From positions 6,385,409 through 6,449,408 of the forward strand of contig NC_085138.1 in the NCBI RefSeq assembly GCF_035046485.1: a stretch of DNA of 64,000 nucleotides. The letters are read 5' to 3'. The notes beneath the pieces are model-generated. The model saw only the letters and a list, made by a program, of their open reading frames with translations, ran no database searches and had not been told where the DNA came from. Position 1 is the first letter of the stretch, and every line of letters starts with the position of its first letter. Both the position numbers and the translations under genes were made by a program. Positions 43,701 through 54,700 of the stretch are shown one piece after another. Source of the stretch: Aedes albopictus. Its lineage: Eukaryota; Arthropoda; Insecta; Diptera; Culicidae.

Positions 43701-44690
43701 GAATATTAAGGATTTTCAACACGAGATTTTTTCAAATGTTCTTCCATGGATTTGTTTGGAAATTTATTTTAAAAAAATCTTTAAAAAATCTACAGAGTTT
43801 CCTAATATAACTCCTAGAGAGGATTCCTCCTGCACAAATTCCTACCAGGAGGTTTTAGAAATTTCTTCTGCGGCTCCGTCAGAAATATCTTCTGGGATTC
43901 CTTCAGTAAATCCTGCTGGAATTGTTTCAGTTATTTCTCCAGGTTTTTTTATCAGTAGTTCTTTCAAAGATAGCTCAACAAATACTAAAAGAATTCTCGA
44001 AAAAATCTCTAAGGAATCCTTGTAAAACTTTTGGAGATCCCTAGAAGGAATTCTTGAAAATTTTCTTGAGAACTTCCTGGAAAAAAAGTTCCTAAAGCAA
44101 TTGTTGAAGTTATCTCATTCCTGAATTAATGTCTGTGGGAATACATAAAAAGTTATTCCTAGGAAAATAAGTTTGAATAATTTCTAGGGTTCGTGGAGAA
44201 ATTCGTAGAAAAGTTTTCTAATAGAATCTCCTAAAAATGACTGCAGAAATCCTTGCATAAATTGCAAACAACTCTGTAAGAATTCTCTCAATTAGTTTCT
44301 GAGGGATACCTGGGGAGTTTTTTAAAGGAATTCTTGGAGATACCTCTTGAGAAATCGTCAAAAGAATTTATGATACACTTTCTGTAGGGATTGGTTCATA
44401 AAAATACCTGATGTACTGCCTTAAGGAAATCCTGCAAAAACAAAAAAAAAACTGGATGAATTTTCTAAAGAACCAGTGAAGAAATTTCTGAAAAAAAATA
44501 TATTTTTGGAGGAAACTTTCAAAAACAGGGGGGAAGTAGGACCCTCTACAGTATTCATCTGTCAGATAAAATCATCTGGAATTGCATCTTTTTGAGAAAT
44601 ATTTGGAGGAGTTCCTGGAGAAACACCTGGAAAAAATTGTAGAAGAATTGTTTGAGAAATTTCTAGAAGAATTCCTAGACGCAACAAAGT
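40715..44690. repeat. 12-bp minisatellite, blocks of alternating orientation
   Basis: ttcc orientation at 40715-41455, gga at 41456-42000, ttcc at about 42050-43990, and gga at 44000-44690. Divergence is greater than in 36401-40640. Each switch makes a large inverted arrangement. No gene is supported. Confidence 0.75.
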
Positions 44691-44874
44691 TTGGACCTAC
44701 AGGGGATGGCCAAAATGTTTGGGATAGGCAACTTTTTTTCTCTCTCTCAAAAAAGTTCAACAAGCTGTAACTTTTCATAGAGTGCATTAAAAATTCTCAA
44801 ATTTTGACTGTTTGTCAACCTATTGTATGTGCATCATTGGTACAAATTTGAGCTCGATTTTGCAATCTTTTGCG
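44691..44874 (+). repeat. dispersed repeat, also inverted at 54700-54900
   Basis: GGGGATGGCCAAAATG...GGATAGGCAA, then AAAAATTCTCAAATTTTGA, is matched in inverse by 54700-54900 (GGGGATGACACTTTC...GGACAGGCAAAATTTTCAC). Divergent copies of one family with no coding potential. Confidence 0.6.
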
Positions 44875-46275
44875 AAGTTATAACCATAGCTTATAGAAAT
44901 GTCACGATTTAATGTGTCCTATGCATGAGTTTGGTATACTTTATATTTGGCCTCTTTCGACGGGACACTCGGAAATGATTCCGGGACGCTACCGGTCTAT
45001 TTAAATGTGGTCTGAGCTTATGAAAACTAGTCATCAGGTTACCCGTAACTAGTAACACTACCGGTAGTAACTTATGTGGACTGTGCCTATTTTCTTATTA
45101 TCCATGCATCAGGTTACTGACAAAAAAGCTCTTCGATGTACCGCAAGCATGGGTTTGGTTCACTTTTATATTGGCTGAAAGTCTCTCAAATAAAGATAAA
45201 TCAATCAATCAATCACTTTTATATTTGTTCACTTCCGGTGGGACATCCTACATCGGTACCGGAACATTTACTTGGTTCATTTTTACATATGACCGATTCC
45301 AGCGGGACACCCGGGACCGGTTGTGGAACACCACCAGTGGTCTCTAAAGTAATCTAAGGCGATTTTTTTTGAAAGCCGTTCATGCATGCGATTCCCTTCT
45401 ACATTTCATCACATCCGGAGGGATACCCGGAACCGATTCCGGGACACTATTAGTTATGGCGTTCGATTTGTATAGGCCGAAACTGCAAAGTAATCGCAGC
45501 AAACAAACAACCTATTCAAATCGAACGCCAAAGTTTTCCCAAGTATGATCTGAGATATTTTTCTCGTTCATCAGGATACCTTAAAAGCCATTTGATGCGT
45601 CGCGAATATTGGTTTGGTTCTCTTTTACATTCGGACACTTTTGGCGAGACACCTGGAACCGATTTCACTATCAGTAGTTTCTAATGTGGGTTTAGCCTAT
45701 TTTCATGCTAACCGTACAATTAGGTTATCGAAACGGCCACGATTTGATGTGTCGCATGTATGAGTTTGGTTCACTTTTACATTTGGCCACTTCCGGCGGG
45801 ACAGCCGGAACCGGTTCCGGAATGCTACCGGTTCAGATATAGTTTGTGACTATTTTCCTGCTTACCGTTCATCAGATAATCGAAAATGCCGTGGTTTGAT
45901 GGGTCGCATGCGTGGGTTTGTTGCATTTTCATATCAGGCCGCTTCCTGGGGTACCGGTCCGGAACACCTAAATGGCCATAACTCCGGAACGGCTGGACTG
46001 ATCTGAACCATTTTCAATAGGAAACAGTGGGACAATATACCCCGTCGAATGAACCATCGGTCGTTGAAATCGGTTCATATTTACTATCTAAAAATGAGGT
46101 GTCCTTTTTGTACAGATACACACACACACATACATACACACACACATACATTCACACAGACATCATCTCAACGTCGGATTTCCAACGGATTTCTTCAAGT
46201 TTAAATACACGTTAATACAAAAAAAATCATCTCAACTCGTCGAGCTGAGTCGATTGGTAAATAAGACTTGACCCC
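44875..46275 (-). mobile_element. dispersed element with CCGGAACCGG-type internal repeats
   Basis: Diverged units (TTTGGTTCACTTTTACAT, TTCCGGCGGGACA, GGAACCGGTTCCGG) recur six or more times from 44930 to 45960. They are followed by a CA/TACA microsatellite (46118-46160) and an end (CAACTCGTCGAGCTGAG) that is the inverse of the start of 25745-27440. It shares ends with that element but not its internal satellite. Confidence 0.6.
45457..45530. mobile_element. 74-bp inverted-repeat microelement
   Basis: TGGCGTTCGATTTG at 45457-45470 and its perfect inverse CAAATCGAACGCCA at 45517-45530, with CCTATT / TATAGG just inside. It interrupts a CCGGAACCGG-type unit. The target duplication is unclear. 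Confidence 0.55.
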
Positions 46276-46744
46276 TCCGCGGGCTCTAACCAATTTTCGT
46301 TTTTGGAGTGATTCTGTCGATTTCGTGGGGCTTCAACATCGATTCAAAGAATCGATTAATCGGAACAAAAACATCGATGTTGAGAACATCGATTCATTTC
46401 CCCAACGCTACTTTATTTCCAGAACAAACGTCTGTGTAATTTCCAGTGTGTCTTGAGCGTCGTTCAAATGCACCATTGATAAATATTTGAATTCAGATGT
46501 TCGTTGCATCATCATCGTGTGAATTTTTCAATTTAAGGTTACTGACAAGAAACAATTCTAGGGGGTGCCAAATTTATTCCCCTCTTCCTAGCTACGCCAA
46601 TGTTAATGGGGTTAAGGGCTCCGCAAACTAGATGGTAATCACACGAACAGTCGCGCTAATATTTCATTTGATGAACTATTGCCGAAATATGAAGTGACTT
46701 TAAATGGAATTCAAATTATTCTTTTCCACTTTCGCTTACTGTCA
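46276..46744. other. spacer with a hAT-like right end at 46602
   Basis: CGATTCAAAGAATCGATTAATCG and repeated ATCGAT motifs at 46330-46395 form small palindromes. CCTAGCTACGCCAATG ends at 46602, matching the tails at 673 and 40704. No gene seen. Confidence 0.45.
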
Positions 46745-47056
46745 ATCCGAAACTGTATTTTTACCCTTATTACACCCATAAGAAGGGTATAAATACCGCT
46801 TGGAAAGCCGACTTTTGATCCGAGGCCCGCAAGGCCGAGTCACAGAGCAAATGTCTGTATGTGTGTATGTGTGTATGTGTGTGTGTATGTATGTTACTAA
46901 AAAAATGTCACTCACGGTTCTCAGCCGTCTGTTGACCGATTTGGGTTCTCTTGGAAGCAAATGAAAGCTGCTACATCCTAATAGAACGCTATTGATTTTT
47001 TTTTTTCGATTGGACGTTTGGTTACCGAGATAACTTTCATAGAGTACTTGGGAGTA
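46745..47056 (-). repeat. dispersed repeat with TGTATG microsatellite
   Basis: Contains 'ttacacccataagaagggta', CGAGGCCCGCAAGGCCGAG, a GTGTAT microsatellite (46855-46892) and TCACTCACGGTTCTCAGCCG. It resembles the head of the element at 25745 (microsatellite followed by TTCACTCAC). No gene. Confidence 0.55.
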
Positions 47057-47062
47057 GTAGTA

Positions 47063-47189
47063 CACTAAAACCCCAATTTACGCTCACTTCTTTTGCGCCA
47101 ATCTCAATTTGCGCCCCCCGATTCACGCACTAATTCCCAAATAACGCTCCCCCAATTTACGCTCCTTAGGCGTAAATTGGGGTTTTAGG
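47063..47189. mobile_element. 127-bp TA-flanked MITE
   Basis: CACTAAAACCCCAATTTACG at the left and CGTAAATTGGGGTTTTAGG at the right; TA at 47061-47062 and 47190-47191. The inside has further AATTTACGC / AATTTGCGCC copies. Confidence 0.82.
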
Positions 47190-47219
47190 TATTCGGGATC
47201 AAGTAACATGTGATACATA

Positions 47220-47435
47220 TGATACATAGAGGGTAATGTTAGATGATAGGGTAGAAGGTAGGGTAGAGGGTAGGGTAGAGAGTTAGGGTAGAAAGTAGGA
47301 TAGAGGGTTGGGTAGAGGATTATGGTAGAGGGTGAGATGAGAGATGAGATGAGAGATGAGGTGAGAGATGAGATGAGAGATGCGATGAGAGATGAGATGA
47401 GAGATGAGATGAAAGATGAGATGAGAGATAAGGTG
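47220..47435. repeat. GGGTAGA and GAGATGA simple repeats
   Basis: 47225-47335 is variants of AGGGTAGAGGGT; 47336-47435 is AGATGAGATGAG units of 7 and 12 bases. The open frame that reads HLISHLISH on the minus strand comes from this. Confidence 0.9.
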
Positions 47436-48089
47436 ATTAACCTTCCGATGGTTCGCGATGGGAGTTAGCTTCCGTGGCAGCATGCCATGAATTGTTTTTC
47501 GGTCTTTTCTCCAAGGAAATAACAAGGAAAATCTCGTAGAAATCAGCGTGGAAGGAGCCGCACCAAGTTGTGCGGATTACGGCCGAATAAGTGATACATA
47601 TGGTGAAACACCACCGAGTTCATAAACTATGCACCGCACCGTAGGAGGCCAATTACGCCCTTCGATTTCGGCTGTAACGTTGTGGCGACGACGGCAGCCA
47701 GCGCGCCGATCCAAACAGGCGACTGTAATTTCCTTTTCGGTGCCAAAACTGCCCGGAGGGGCGGCGACGTCCGATGCGATGGAAGTGTGGACCTTTCATT
47801 TCCGGCGATAAATGGAACTGGACACTGATAATGGCGCACTCCGTTCGCTTGACCCGTGTTGGAAGGGCGATTTGAAGTTGCAATGATTGGCCCTATTGAA
47901 GTTCGATTCGGAGCAGATAGTGGAAGGTTTTTTTTACGATTTGATTACATGGTTCGGAAATTTATGTCGGGAAGTTTGCCTTTTTCTTTGACCAGCGATA
48001 GCAGCTAATGGAGGTGTGCTGTAGGAAGGTTTAAGAATTTGAGGTGTTCCATTTCGTGAAGGGCCAGTGGCGAAAACATTCATATTTAT
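47436..48089. other. G/C-richer segment without recognised gene
   Basis: 47540-47890 is clearly less AT-rich than its surroundings (CGACGACGGCAGCCAGCGCG, CCCGGAGGGGCGGCGACG). Open frames of 60-80 codons overlap on both strands but none shows a family motif, signal peptide or splice structure. It could be an exon or regulatory island of a neighbouring gene, or decayed coding DNA. Confidence 0.35.
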
Positions 48090-50280
48090 CGATTAAATTA
48101 GGAAAATATCTGCAGCCTAGCGGTGATGGCGCTTTTCTCATGCCTTGAAAACCCCATTTCAACAAAACCCAAGTGATACATATGTTGATGAATATCGCAC
48201 TTTTTTCGTTTAACTGAAATCCAGTTCATGGCACTATAAACCATATCGTTTATCTGCATTTTGATGATTGTGCCTTAAACTCTTAAAAAAGCCGCAATCT
48301 TGAATTTTGTGCCGCATTTTTGGATTCAAGTCCGCCATCTTGGAAAATTTAGTCACCATTTTTGGACTCCAGACTTCTTCACCATATTAAATATACCCAT
48401 ATTGAATGGTTTCAGATCCCAAAACACCCTTAAACAGCCGCCACCTTGAATTTTGAGCCGCCATCTTGTATGTTCTTGTCGCCATTTTTGGACTCCAGAC
48501 ATTTTCCCCATATAAAATATACCCATATTGCATGGTTTTAGAGCCAAAAACTTCATTTAACAGTCGCCATCTTGAATTTGGAGCCACCATTTTGGATGTT
48601 AGGCCACCATGTTGTTATATTCTTGTCGCCATTTTTGGACTCCAGACATCTTCCCCATATAAAATATACCCATATTGCATGATTTTAGAGTCAAAAACTC
48701 CATTAAACAGTCGCCATCTTGAATTTGGAGCCACCATCTTGGATGTTAGGCCACCATCTTGTATATTCTTGTCGCCATTTTTGGACTCCAGACATCTTCC
48801 CCATATAAAATATACCCATATTGCATGGTTTCAGATCCTAAAACACCTTTAAACAGCCGCCATCTTGAATTTGGAGCCACCATCTTGGATGTTAGGCCAC
48901 CATCTTGTATATTCTTGTCGCCATTTTTGGACTCCAGACATCTTCCCCATATAAAATATACCCATATTGCATGGTTTTAGAGCCAAAAACTCCATTAAAC
49001 AGTCGCCATCGTGAATTTGGAGCCACCATATTGGATTTTAGGCCACCATATTGTATATTCTGGTCGCCATTTATGAACTCCAGACATCTTCCCCATATAA
49101 AATATACTCATATTGCGTGGTTTTAGAGCCAAAAACTCCATTAAACAGTCGCCATCGTGAATTTGGAGCCACCATATTGGATTTTAGGCCACCATATTGT
49201 ATATTCTGGTCGCCATTTATGAACTCCAGACATCTTCCCCATATAAAATATACCCATATTGCATGGTTTTAGAGCCAAAAACTCCATTAAACAGTCGCCA
49301 TCTTGAATTTGGAGCCACCATCTTGGATTTTAGGCCACCATCTTGTATATTCTTGTCGCCATTTTTGGACTCCAGACATCTTCCCCATATAAAATCTACT
49401 CATATTGCATGGTTTTAGAGTCAAAAACTTCTTTAAACAGTCGCCATCTTGAATTTGGAGCCACCATCTTGGATTTTAGGCCACCACATTGTATATTCTG
49501 GTCGCCATTTATGAACTCCAGACATCTTCCCCATATAAAATATACCCATATTGCATGGTTTTAGAGCCAAAAACTCCATTAAACAGTCGCCATCTTGAAT
49601 TTGGAGCCACCATCTTGGATTTTAGGCCACCATCTTGTATATTCTTGTCGCCATTTTTGGACTCCAGACATCTTCCCCATATAAAATATACCCATATTGC
49701 ATGGTTTTAGAGCCAAAAACTCCATTAAACAGTCGCCATCGTGAATTTGGAGCCACCATATTGGATTTTAGGCCACCATCTTGTATATTCTTGTCGCCAT
49801 TTATGAACTCCAGACATCTTCCCCATATAAAATATACCCATATTGCATGGTTTTAGAGCCAAAAACTCCATTAAACAGTCGCCATCTTGAATTTGGAGCC
49901 ACCTTCTTGGATTTTAGGCCACCATCTTGTATATTCTTGTCGCCATTTTTGGACTCCAGACATCTTCCCCATATAAAATATACCCATATTGCATGGTTTT
50001 AGAGTCAAAAACTCCATTAAACAGTCGCCATCTTGAATTTGGAGCCACCATCTTGGATTTTAGGCCACCACATTGTATATTCTCTTCGGCATTTTAGGAC
50101 TCCAGACATCTTCACCATATCAAATATAACCATATTGCATGGTTTTAGAGCCATAAACTCCATTTAACAGCCACTATCTTGAATTTGGAGCCGCCATCTT
50201 GGATTTAGGCCACCATCTTGGATTTTAGGCCACCATCTTGTATATTCTGGTCGCCATTTTCAGAGTCCAGACATCTCCCC
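48090..50280 (-). repeat. 146-bp tandem repeat array inside a dispersed element
   Basis: TTGTATATTC...GTCGCCATTT units start at 48759, 48905, 49051, 49197, 49343, 49489, 49635 and 49781, exactly 146 bases apart, with diverged units on both sides (about 13 in all). The motifs CCACCATCTTGGAT and GCCATCTTGAATTTGG are the inverse of the AAGATGGCGGC repeats at 26170-27250. Identical 73-codon frames arise from the period. The sequence at 48110-48145 is the inverse of 27400-27440. Confidence 0.92.
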
Positions 50281-50284
50281 TATA

Positions 50285-50880
50285 CCCAAAGATCTTATCG
50301 GCGGTCCAGCGATGATCGGCCGTGTTTGTTCCTGTTCATGGACGGCCCTATCGACGAGGACCATCTGCCTCGCAACAGAAACGTTCGCTGGGAACCACAG
50401 CAAGGATTCATCGAACGAGCCATCCGGATGCTTGTAGCAGCCCCAGAAGATGCAACTCCTGGGATATCAGATGCATCGCTCGGACACAGTTCGCGCCTTC
50501 TACCATTACAATGCGTATTTGGAGCAGTTCCAGGCCTGCTCGGATTTGCGGTGGAATCCCTGGGTCGCAGCAAACCGTGACTTGCCTGGGAGCAGTTTCT
50601 AGGTAAAACTGGCTGACGACCACGAACTGGAGCTCACCAAATTCGTTCTACGGAGGTTGACAATGCAACCGGGAAGTATTGGATCAAAAAGAATTGCCGG
50701 TGGTCCACGTCCAAGAACGTACAATCCCCAGTGGTTGCCACGGCGACCGGTGTCATCGGACTGGATGAGGAGATCGGATTCTACGCCGGGGTACTCTTCG
50801 CCAAAGCTACCCTCTACCGATTCCAACGATCATCGGAAAGCTGTGAAAGTTCAGGATTTGAGCCTGCTGTAGATAAGTTT
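50285..50880 (+). pseudogene. decayed gene fragment, possibly ionotropic-receptor-related
   Basis: G/C-richer DNA whose coding-like signal jumps between frames. One frame gives MDGPIDEDHLPRNRNVRWEP (about 50340), another gives DTVRAFYHYNAYLEQFQACS (about 50475), ending at a stop near 50600, and a later frame gives GFYAGVLFAKATLYRF (about 50780). The last piece resembles SHYAAVFFAESALYRF at residues 443-458 of the receptor at 31116-32651. The other pieces show no recognisable match. At least two frame changes and a stop make it non-functional. Assignment to the receptor family rests on one short motif. Confidence 0.42.
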
Positions 50881-50959
50881 CGTAGTTGGGATAGTACACT
50901 GAAACCTCCATTTAGGTAGGATCCATTTAGGTAAAATCTATTTAGGCCCCTCCACTTAG

Positions 50960-51485
50960 GTAACGTTACCTATTGTCCGTTTGAGGATCTCCAAGAACTT
51001 CCTTGAGTATAGGTCATCGGGTCAACTAACGTATTTGGTTGCCTCTAAAAGATTTACGACTAAGGTTCGTATTCAGGTAACTATGATCTATCAAGTTTTC
51101 AGTTCGAAGAATCTTTAAAGGTCTCCAAGAACTCTCTTGAGTATAGGTCATCGAATCTACGAGGGCTACTAGTTGTATCTAAGAGCATTAAGAATGAGGT
51201 TTATACTCACACAGCCCCAGGCATCTATGTTGTATCAAGTGGTGGATTCTATGATTGTATAGGAGTTTCCGAGAACTCCCTGGAGTTAAGGCCATCTGAT
51301 CTACAACTGTAATCAGTGACCTATTGGAGCATTATGAATGAAATTTATGCTTACACAGCCTCATGTAGCTATGTGCTTTCAAGTGGTGAGTTCATTGTCA
51401 GTTTGAGGATCTCCAAGAACTTCCTTGAGTTTAGGGCATCGGCTCTACTAACGTATTTGGTTGTCTCTTAAGAGATTTACGCAAT
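50960..51485 (+). repeat. about 130-150-bp diverged tandem units
   Basis: GATCTCCAAGAACTTCCTTG occurs at about 50983 and 51405, with weaker copies at 51115 and 51265. Each is followed by 'gtataggtcatcg'-like and 'tatttggttg'-like stretches. Part of the interior of the 50897-52454 element. Confidence 0.7.
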
Positions 51486-51519
51486 AGAGGAAAACTTAAA
51501 TGGGATTTTATATTCCCCT

Positions 51520-52290
51520 GGAACCGCTCTGAAGACCATTAAGATGCCTTGAAACGCTTTGAAACGCCGCTAGAACCCCCATGAAATCTTCATGAAATTT
51601 ACCTGAGAGCCTCTGAACCCCCCCTGAAACCACTCTGAAACCTCCTGAAACGCCCCGAAATGCATTGAAACGCTTTCAAACGCCTCCAAAACCCCCATGG
51701 AACCCCATGAGCCTCTGAGGCCCCCTTAACCCTCATGAAACGCTTTGAATCGCCTCTGAAACCCCTAGGAAACCTGCGAGAAATTCACCTGAGAGCCTAT
51801 GAAGCCCCCTTAAGACCCTCTTAAACCTCCAGAAACGCCATGATACGCTTTAAAACGCCATGAAACGCTTTGAAACGCTTTGAAACGCATCTAAAACCCC
51901 TATTAAACCTCCGTCAAATTGACCTGTGACCCTCTGAAGGCACCCTCAAACCTCCTGAAAGGCCACGAAACGCCCTGAAACGCATTGAAACATCTTGAAA
52001 CGCTTTGAAACGCCTCTGAAGCCCCCATGAAACCTCCATGAAACTCACCTGAGAGTTTCTGAAGCCCCACAAAACCTCTCTGAAACCTCCTGAAACGCCT
52101 TAAAACACCTCTGAAGCACAAATGAAGTCCATGTGAAACGCACCTGAAAGCCACTGAAGCCTCCTAAAATACTTCTGAAACCTTCTGAAACGCCCTGAAA
52201 CGCCTTGAAACGCTTTGGAACACCTCTGAAACCTCCTGAAACGCCCTGAAACGCCTGGAAACGCCCCTAACCCCCCCCCCCCTTAAAAAC
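51520..52290 (+). repeat. GAAACGC minisatellite
   Basis: TGAAACGCTTTGAAACGCC-type units of 10-12 bases, grouped into longer units that also contain ATGAAACCTCCATGAAA and CACCTGAGAGCCTCTGAA, repeated about six times. Ends in a run of about ten C (52270-52280). Confidence 0.85.
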
Positions 52291-52456
52291 TCCCTTGAAA
52301 TCCCTCTGACCATCCCCCCTTGCATCAGCAAGCCACTTGCCCTTCTTAAACTTCTTTGCAGCCTTGAAATCCATTTAGGTAATGAACTGAATCCATTTAG
52401 GTAAAAAATCTATTTAGGCAGTCCCGACTCGTTACCTAAATGGAGGTTCGGGTGTA

Positions 52457-52810
52457 TTGACATTTTTGGTGTTTATTTGTGAATAATTTTGAATGAATAT
52501 GAAATGCGGTGAGTATCTAGGAAAAATGCTTCATAGTTACTTAATTTCATCAAGAAATCCCCTTTTCTAGGAATTCCTTTAGGAAAAAATCCATGTTGAA
52601 CGAAAAGTCGTTGTTTTTGGTGTATAAAGTTTAAACCAGTGCTGTCATGGTAAAATCAGAGCTGGTTACTCAAGCTTTCTTAATTTCAGGGCCGGCTATA
52701 TGTACTATTATTTCACGATTTGTCTTTGTAATTATCGCGGAAGGGACATTCTTTCTTGAATTCATCTCATGAGTTTTGCAAGAATTCATCTTAAATATGC
52801 TAGAAAAGTC
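52457..52810. other. spacer
   Basis: No gene or element recognised. 52560-52590 has a small 12-bp-family remnant (GGAATTCCTTTAGG). Confidence 0.35.
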
Positions 52811-52818
52811 TGCAGATT

Positions 52819-53085
52819 CTTCTTCCTCTTCTTCTTTATGGCTCTACGTCCCCACTGGGACTTGGCCTGCCTCGCTTCAACTTAGTGTTCTTTGAGCACA
52901 TCCACAGTTATTAATTGAAGGGCTTTCTTTACCTGCCATTGCATGAATTTGTATACTGTTTGGCAAGCACAATGATACACTATGCCCAGGGAGTCGACAA
53001 AATTTTCCCGACTGGAACGGGAATCGAACCCGCCGTCTCCGGATTGGCGATCCATAGCCTTAATCACTAGGCTAACTGGAGACCC
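52819..53085 (-). mobile_element. Feilai-type tRNA-derived SINE with target duplication
   Basis: The minus strand head has A-box TAGCCTAGTGATTAAGG and B-box GGTTCGATTCC, with tail CATAAAGAAGAAGAGGAAG. Direct repeats TGCAGATT flank it (52811-52818 and 53086-53093). Closely similar to 26698-26962 throughout. Confidence 0.88.
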
Positions 53086-53155
53086 TGCAGATTACCTGTA
53101 GGAATAAAATTTATTTGGGGATTTTTTTTTAGTATTTTTCAAACAATTTCCGGAA

Positions 53156-53212
53156 GCCAAGTCCCAGTGGGGACGTAGAGCCATAAAGAAGAAAAAGAAA
53201 AGAACTATCAAA
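53156..53212 (+). mobile_element. Feilai 3' end fragment
   Basis: CAAGTCCCAGTGGGGACGTA and GAGCCATAAAGAAGAAAAAG form the last about 50 bases of the SINE with its A/G-rich tail, in opposite orientation to the copy ending at 53085. Confidence 0.75.
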
Positions 53213-53414
53213 GATTGTTCTATTTAACATTATTTTCAGGTTAGATTGGCTAGAAAGCCATTAACAGGAGGAAAATGACAAGATAATATGTATAACATTA
53301 CATATATGGTTTATGCAATGTAAAACAATACAACATAACAAAAGCGAACCATTCTAAAACCATTTGATTAAAAGTATAGCCAGTAGCGAAATTACAATTA
53401 AAAACAATATATTT
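53213..53414. other. AT-rich sequence left of the second gap
   Basis: No gene seen. ACAATACAACATA-like stretches resemble the repeats on the right side of the gap. Confidence 0.3.
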
Positions 53415-53914
53415 NNNNNNNNNNNNNNNNNNNNNNNNNNNNNNNNNNNNNNNNNNNNNNNNNNNNNNNNNNNNNNNNNNNNNNNNNNNNNNNNNNNNNN
53501 NNNNNNNNNNNNNNNNNNNNNNNNNNNNNNNNNNNNNNNNNNNNNNNNNNNNNNNNNNNNNNNNNNNNNNNNNNNNNNNNNNNNNNNNNNNNNNNNNNNN
53601 NNNNNNNNNNNNNNNNNNNNNNNNNNNNNNNNNNNNNNNNNNNNNNNNNNNNNNNNNNNNNNNNNNNNNNNNNNNNNNNNNNNNNNNNNNNNNNNNNNNN
53701 NNNNNNNNNNNNNNNNNNNNNNNNNNNNNNNNNNNNNNNNNNNNNNNNNNNNNNNNNNNNNNNNNNNNNNNNNNNNNNNNNNNNNNNNNNNNNNNNNNNN
53801 NNNNNNNNNNNNNNNNNNNNNNNNNNNNNNNNNNNNNNNNNNNNNNNNNNNNNNNNNNNNNNNNNNNNNNNNNNNNNNNNNNNNNNNNNNNNNNNNNNNN
53901 NNNNNNNNNNNNNN
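53415..53914. other. assembly gap of 500 N
   Basis: Exactly 500 undetermined bases, a placeholder of unknown true length. Open frames that run through it are artefacts. Confidence 0.99.
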
Positions 53915-54700
53915 ACGGTACATTTTATTGTTTGAAACCATACATGTACCATACAATGCACGGTATATTAAAACCCACGTATCAGTATTCAGAACAAATC
54001 ATTTACAATAAAATGTATGGTTTTGCAAATATATATATATATGGTGAAAAATATTTTTTTGTATTGTTACAATACTTAACAACCTGTACAATATATTGAA
54101 AATCCTATTTACAATTCACTGTATGGTGTCTACATCACAGCTTATTGTTTTTGTATTTTTATTTTTACAGTGCTGTCTATTGTAAAAATATGGTTCGAAA
54201 TAGTACTGTTTGGTTTTTCTATTGTATTTTTTATTCGGGTTGCCTTTCAAGATCGAATCCCATTCCTGACAAACTTACAAGTGTGAGTTCTTGCTTCGCA
54301 AGGGAAGCATCTGGGAGTCCTCAGGTAAACTATTCTTGGACTATTTAAAAAGATCGGTCAATTAGATCACCTTTTGTTTATCACCAGCCATTTGTTCGAA
54401 TATAAGCTGATGAAATGCAGCAAACGAACATTATTATAAATTGAAAAAAAAATTGCGAGGTGCATGGTAAAAAAAGACCAATTTATTAAAAAATCATGTA
54501 ACAAATTATATCGCTGTACTTCTTTTCTTGTAAACAATTTTAAGTTTAGTCAAACATGTTTCAAAACTTATCATATAAGTCATTATTGCTCAAAATTTCA
54601 TTGCATTCGGTTAATTGAGTCCGGAGATATAACAATTCAAAGTTGGCTATCGGATAACTATGACTTTTACTAGAATCTTTCTAACTTCAGGTAGAACAGC
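53915..54700. other. AT-rich spacer, no gene recognised
   Basis: Repeated TGTATGGT/ACCATACA and TATTGTA stretches at 53920-54190 suggest a palindromic element partly lost in the gap; a (TA) run lies at 54030-54042. Short open frames have no gene-like features. Confidence 0.35.

Larger units (their letters stand above)
50897..52454. mobile_element. TA-flanked element with CATTTAGGT ends (1558 bp)
   Basis: CACTGAAACCTCCATTTAGG at the left and the inverse of CACCCGAACCTCCATTTAGG at the right; TA at 50895-50896 and 52455-52456. Further copies of CATTTAGGTA lie just inside both ends. The interior is repeats only. TA target and end form suggest a pogo/Tc1-type element. Confidence 0.82.

Noticed and set aside
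47283..47525. 80-codon frame rich in HLISHLISH
   Set aside because: Direct translation of a GAGATGA simple repeat.
48466..50002. Series of identical 73-codon frames 146 bases apart
   Set aside because: Each is one and a half satellite units; produced by the array and not by a gene family.
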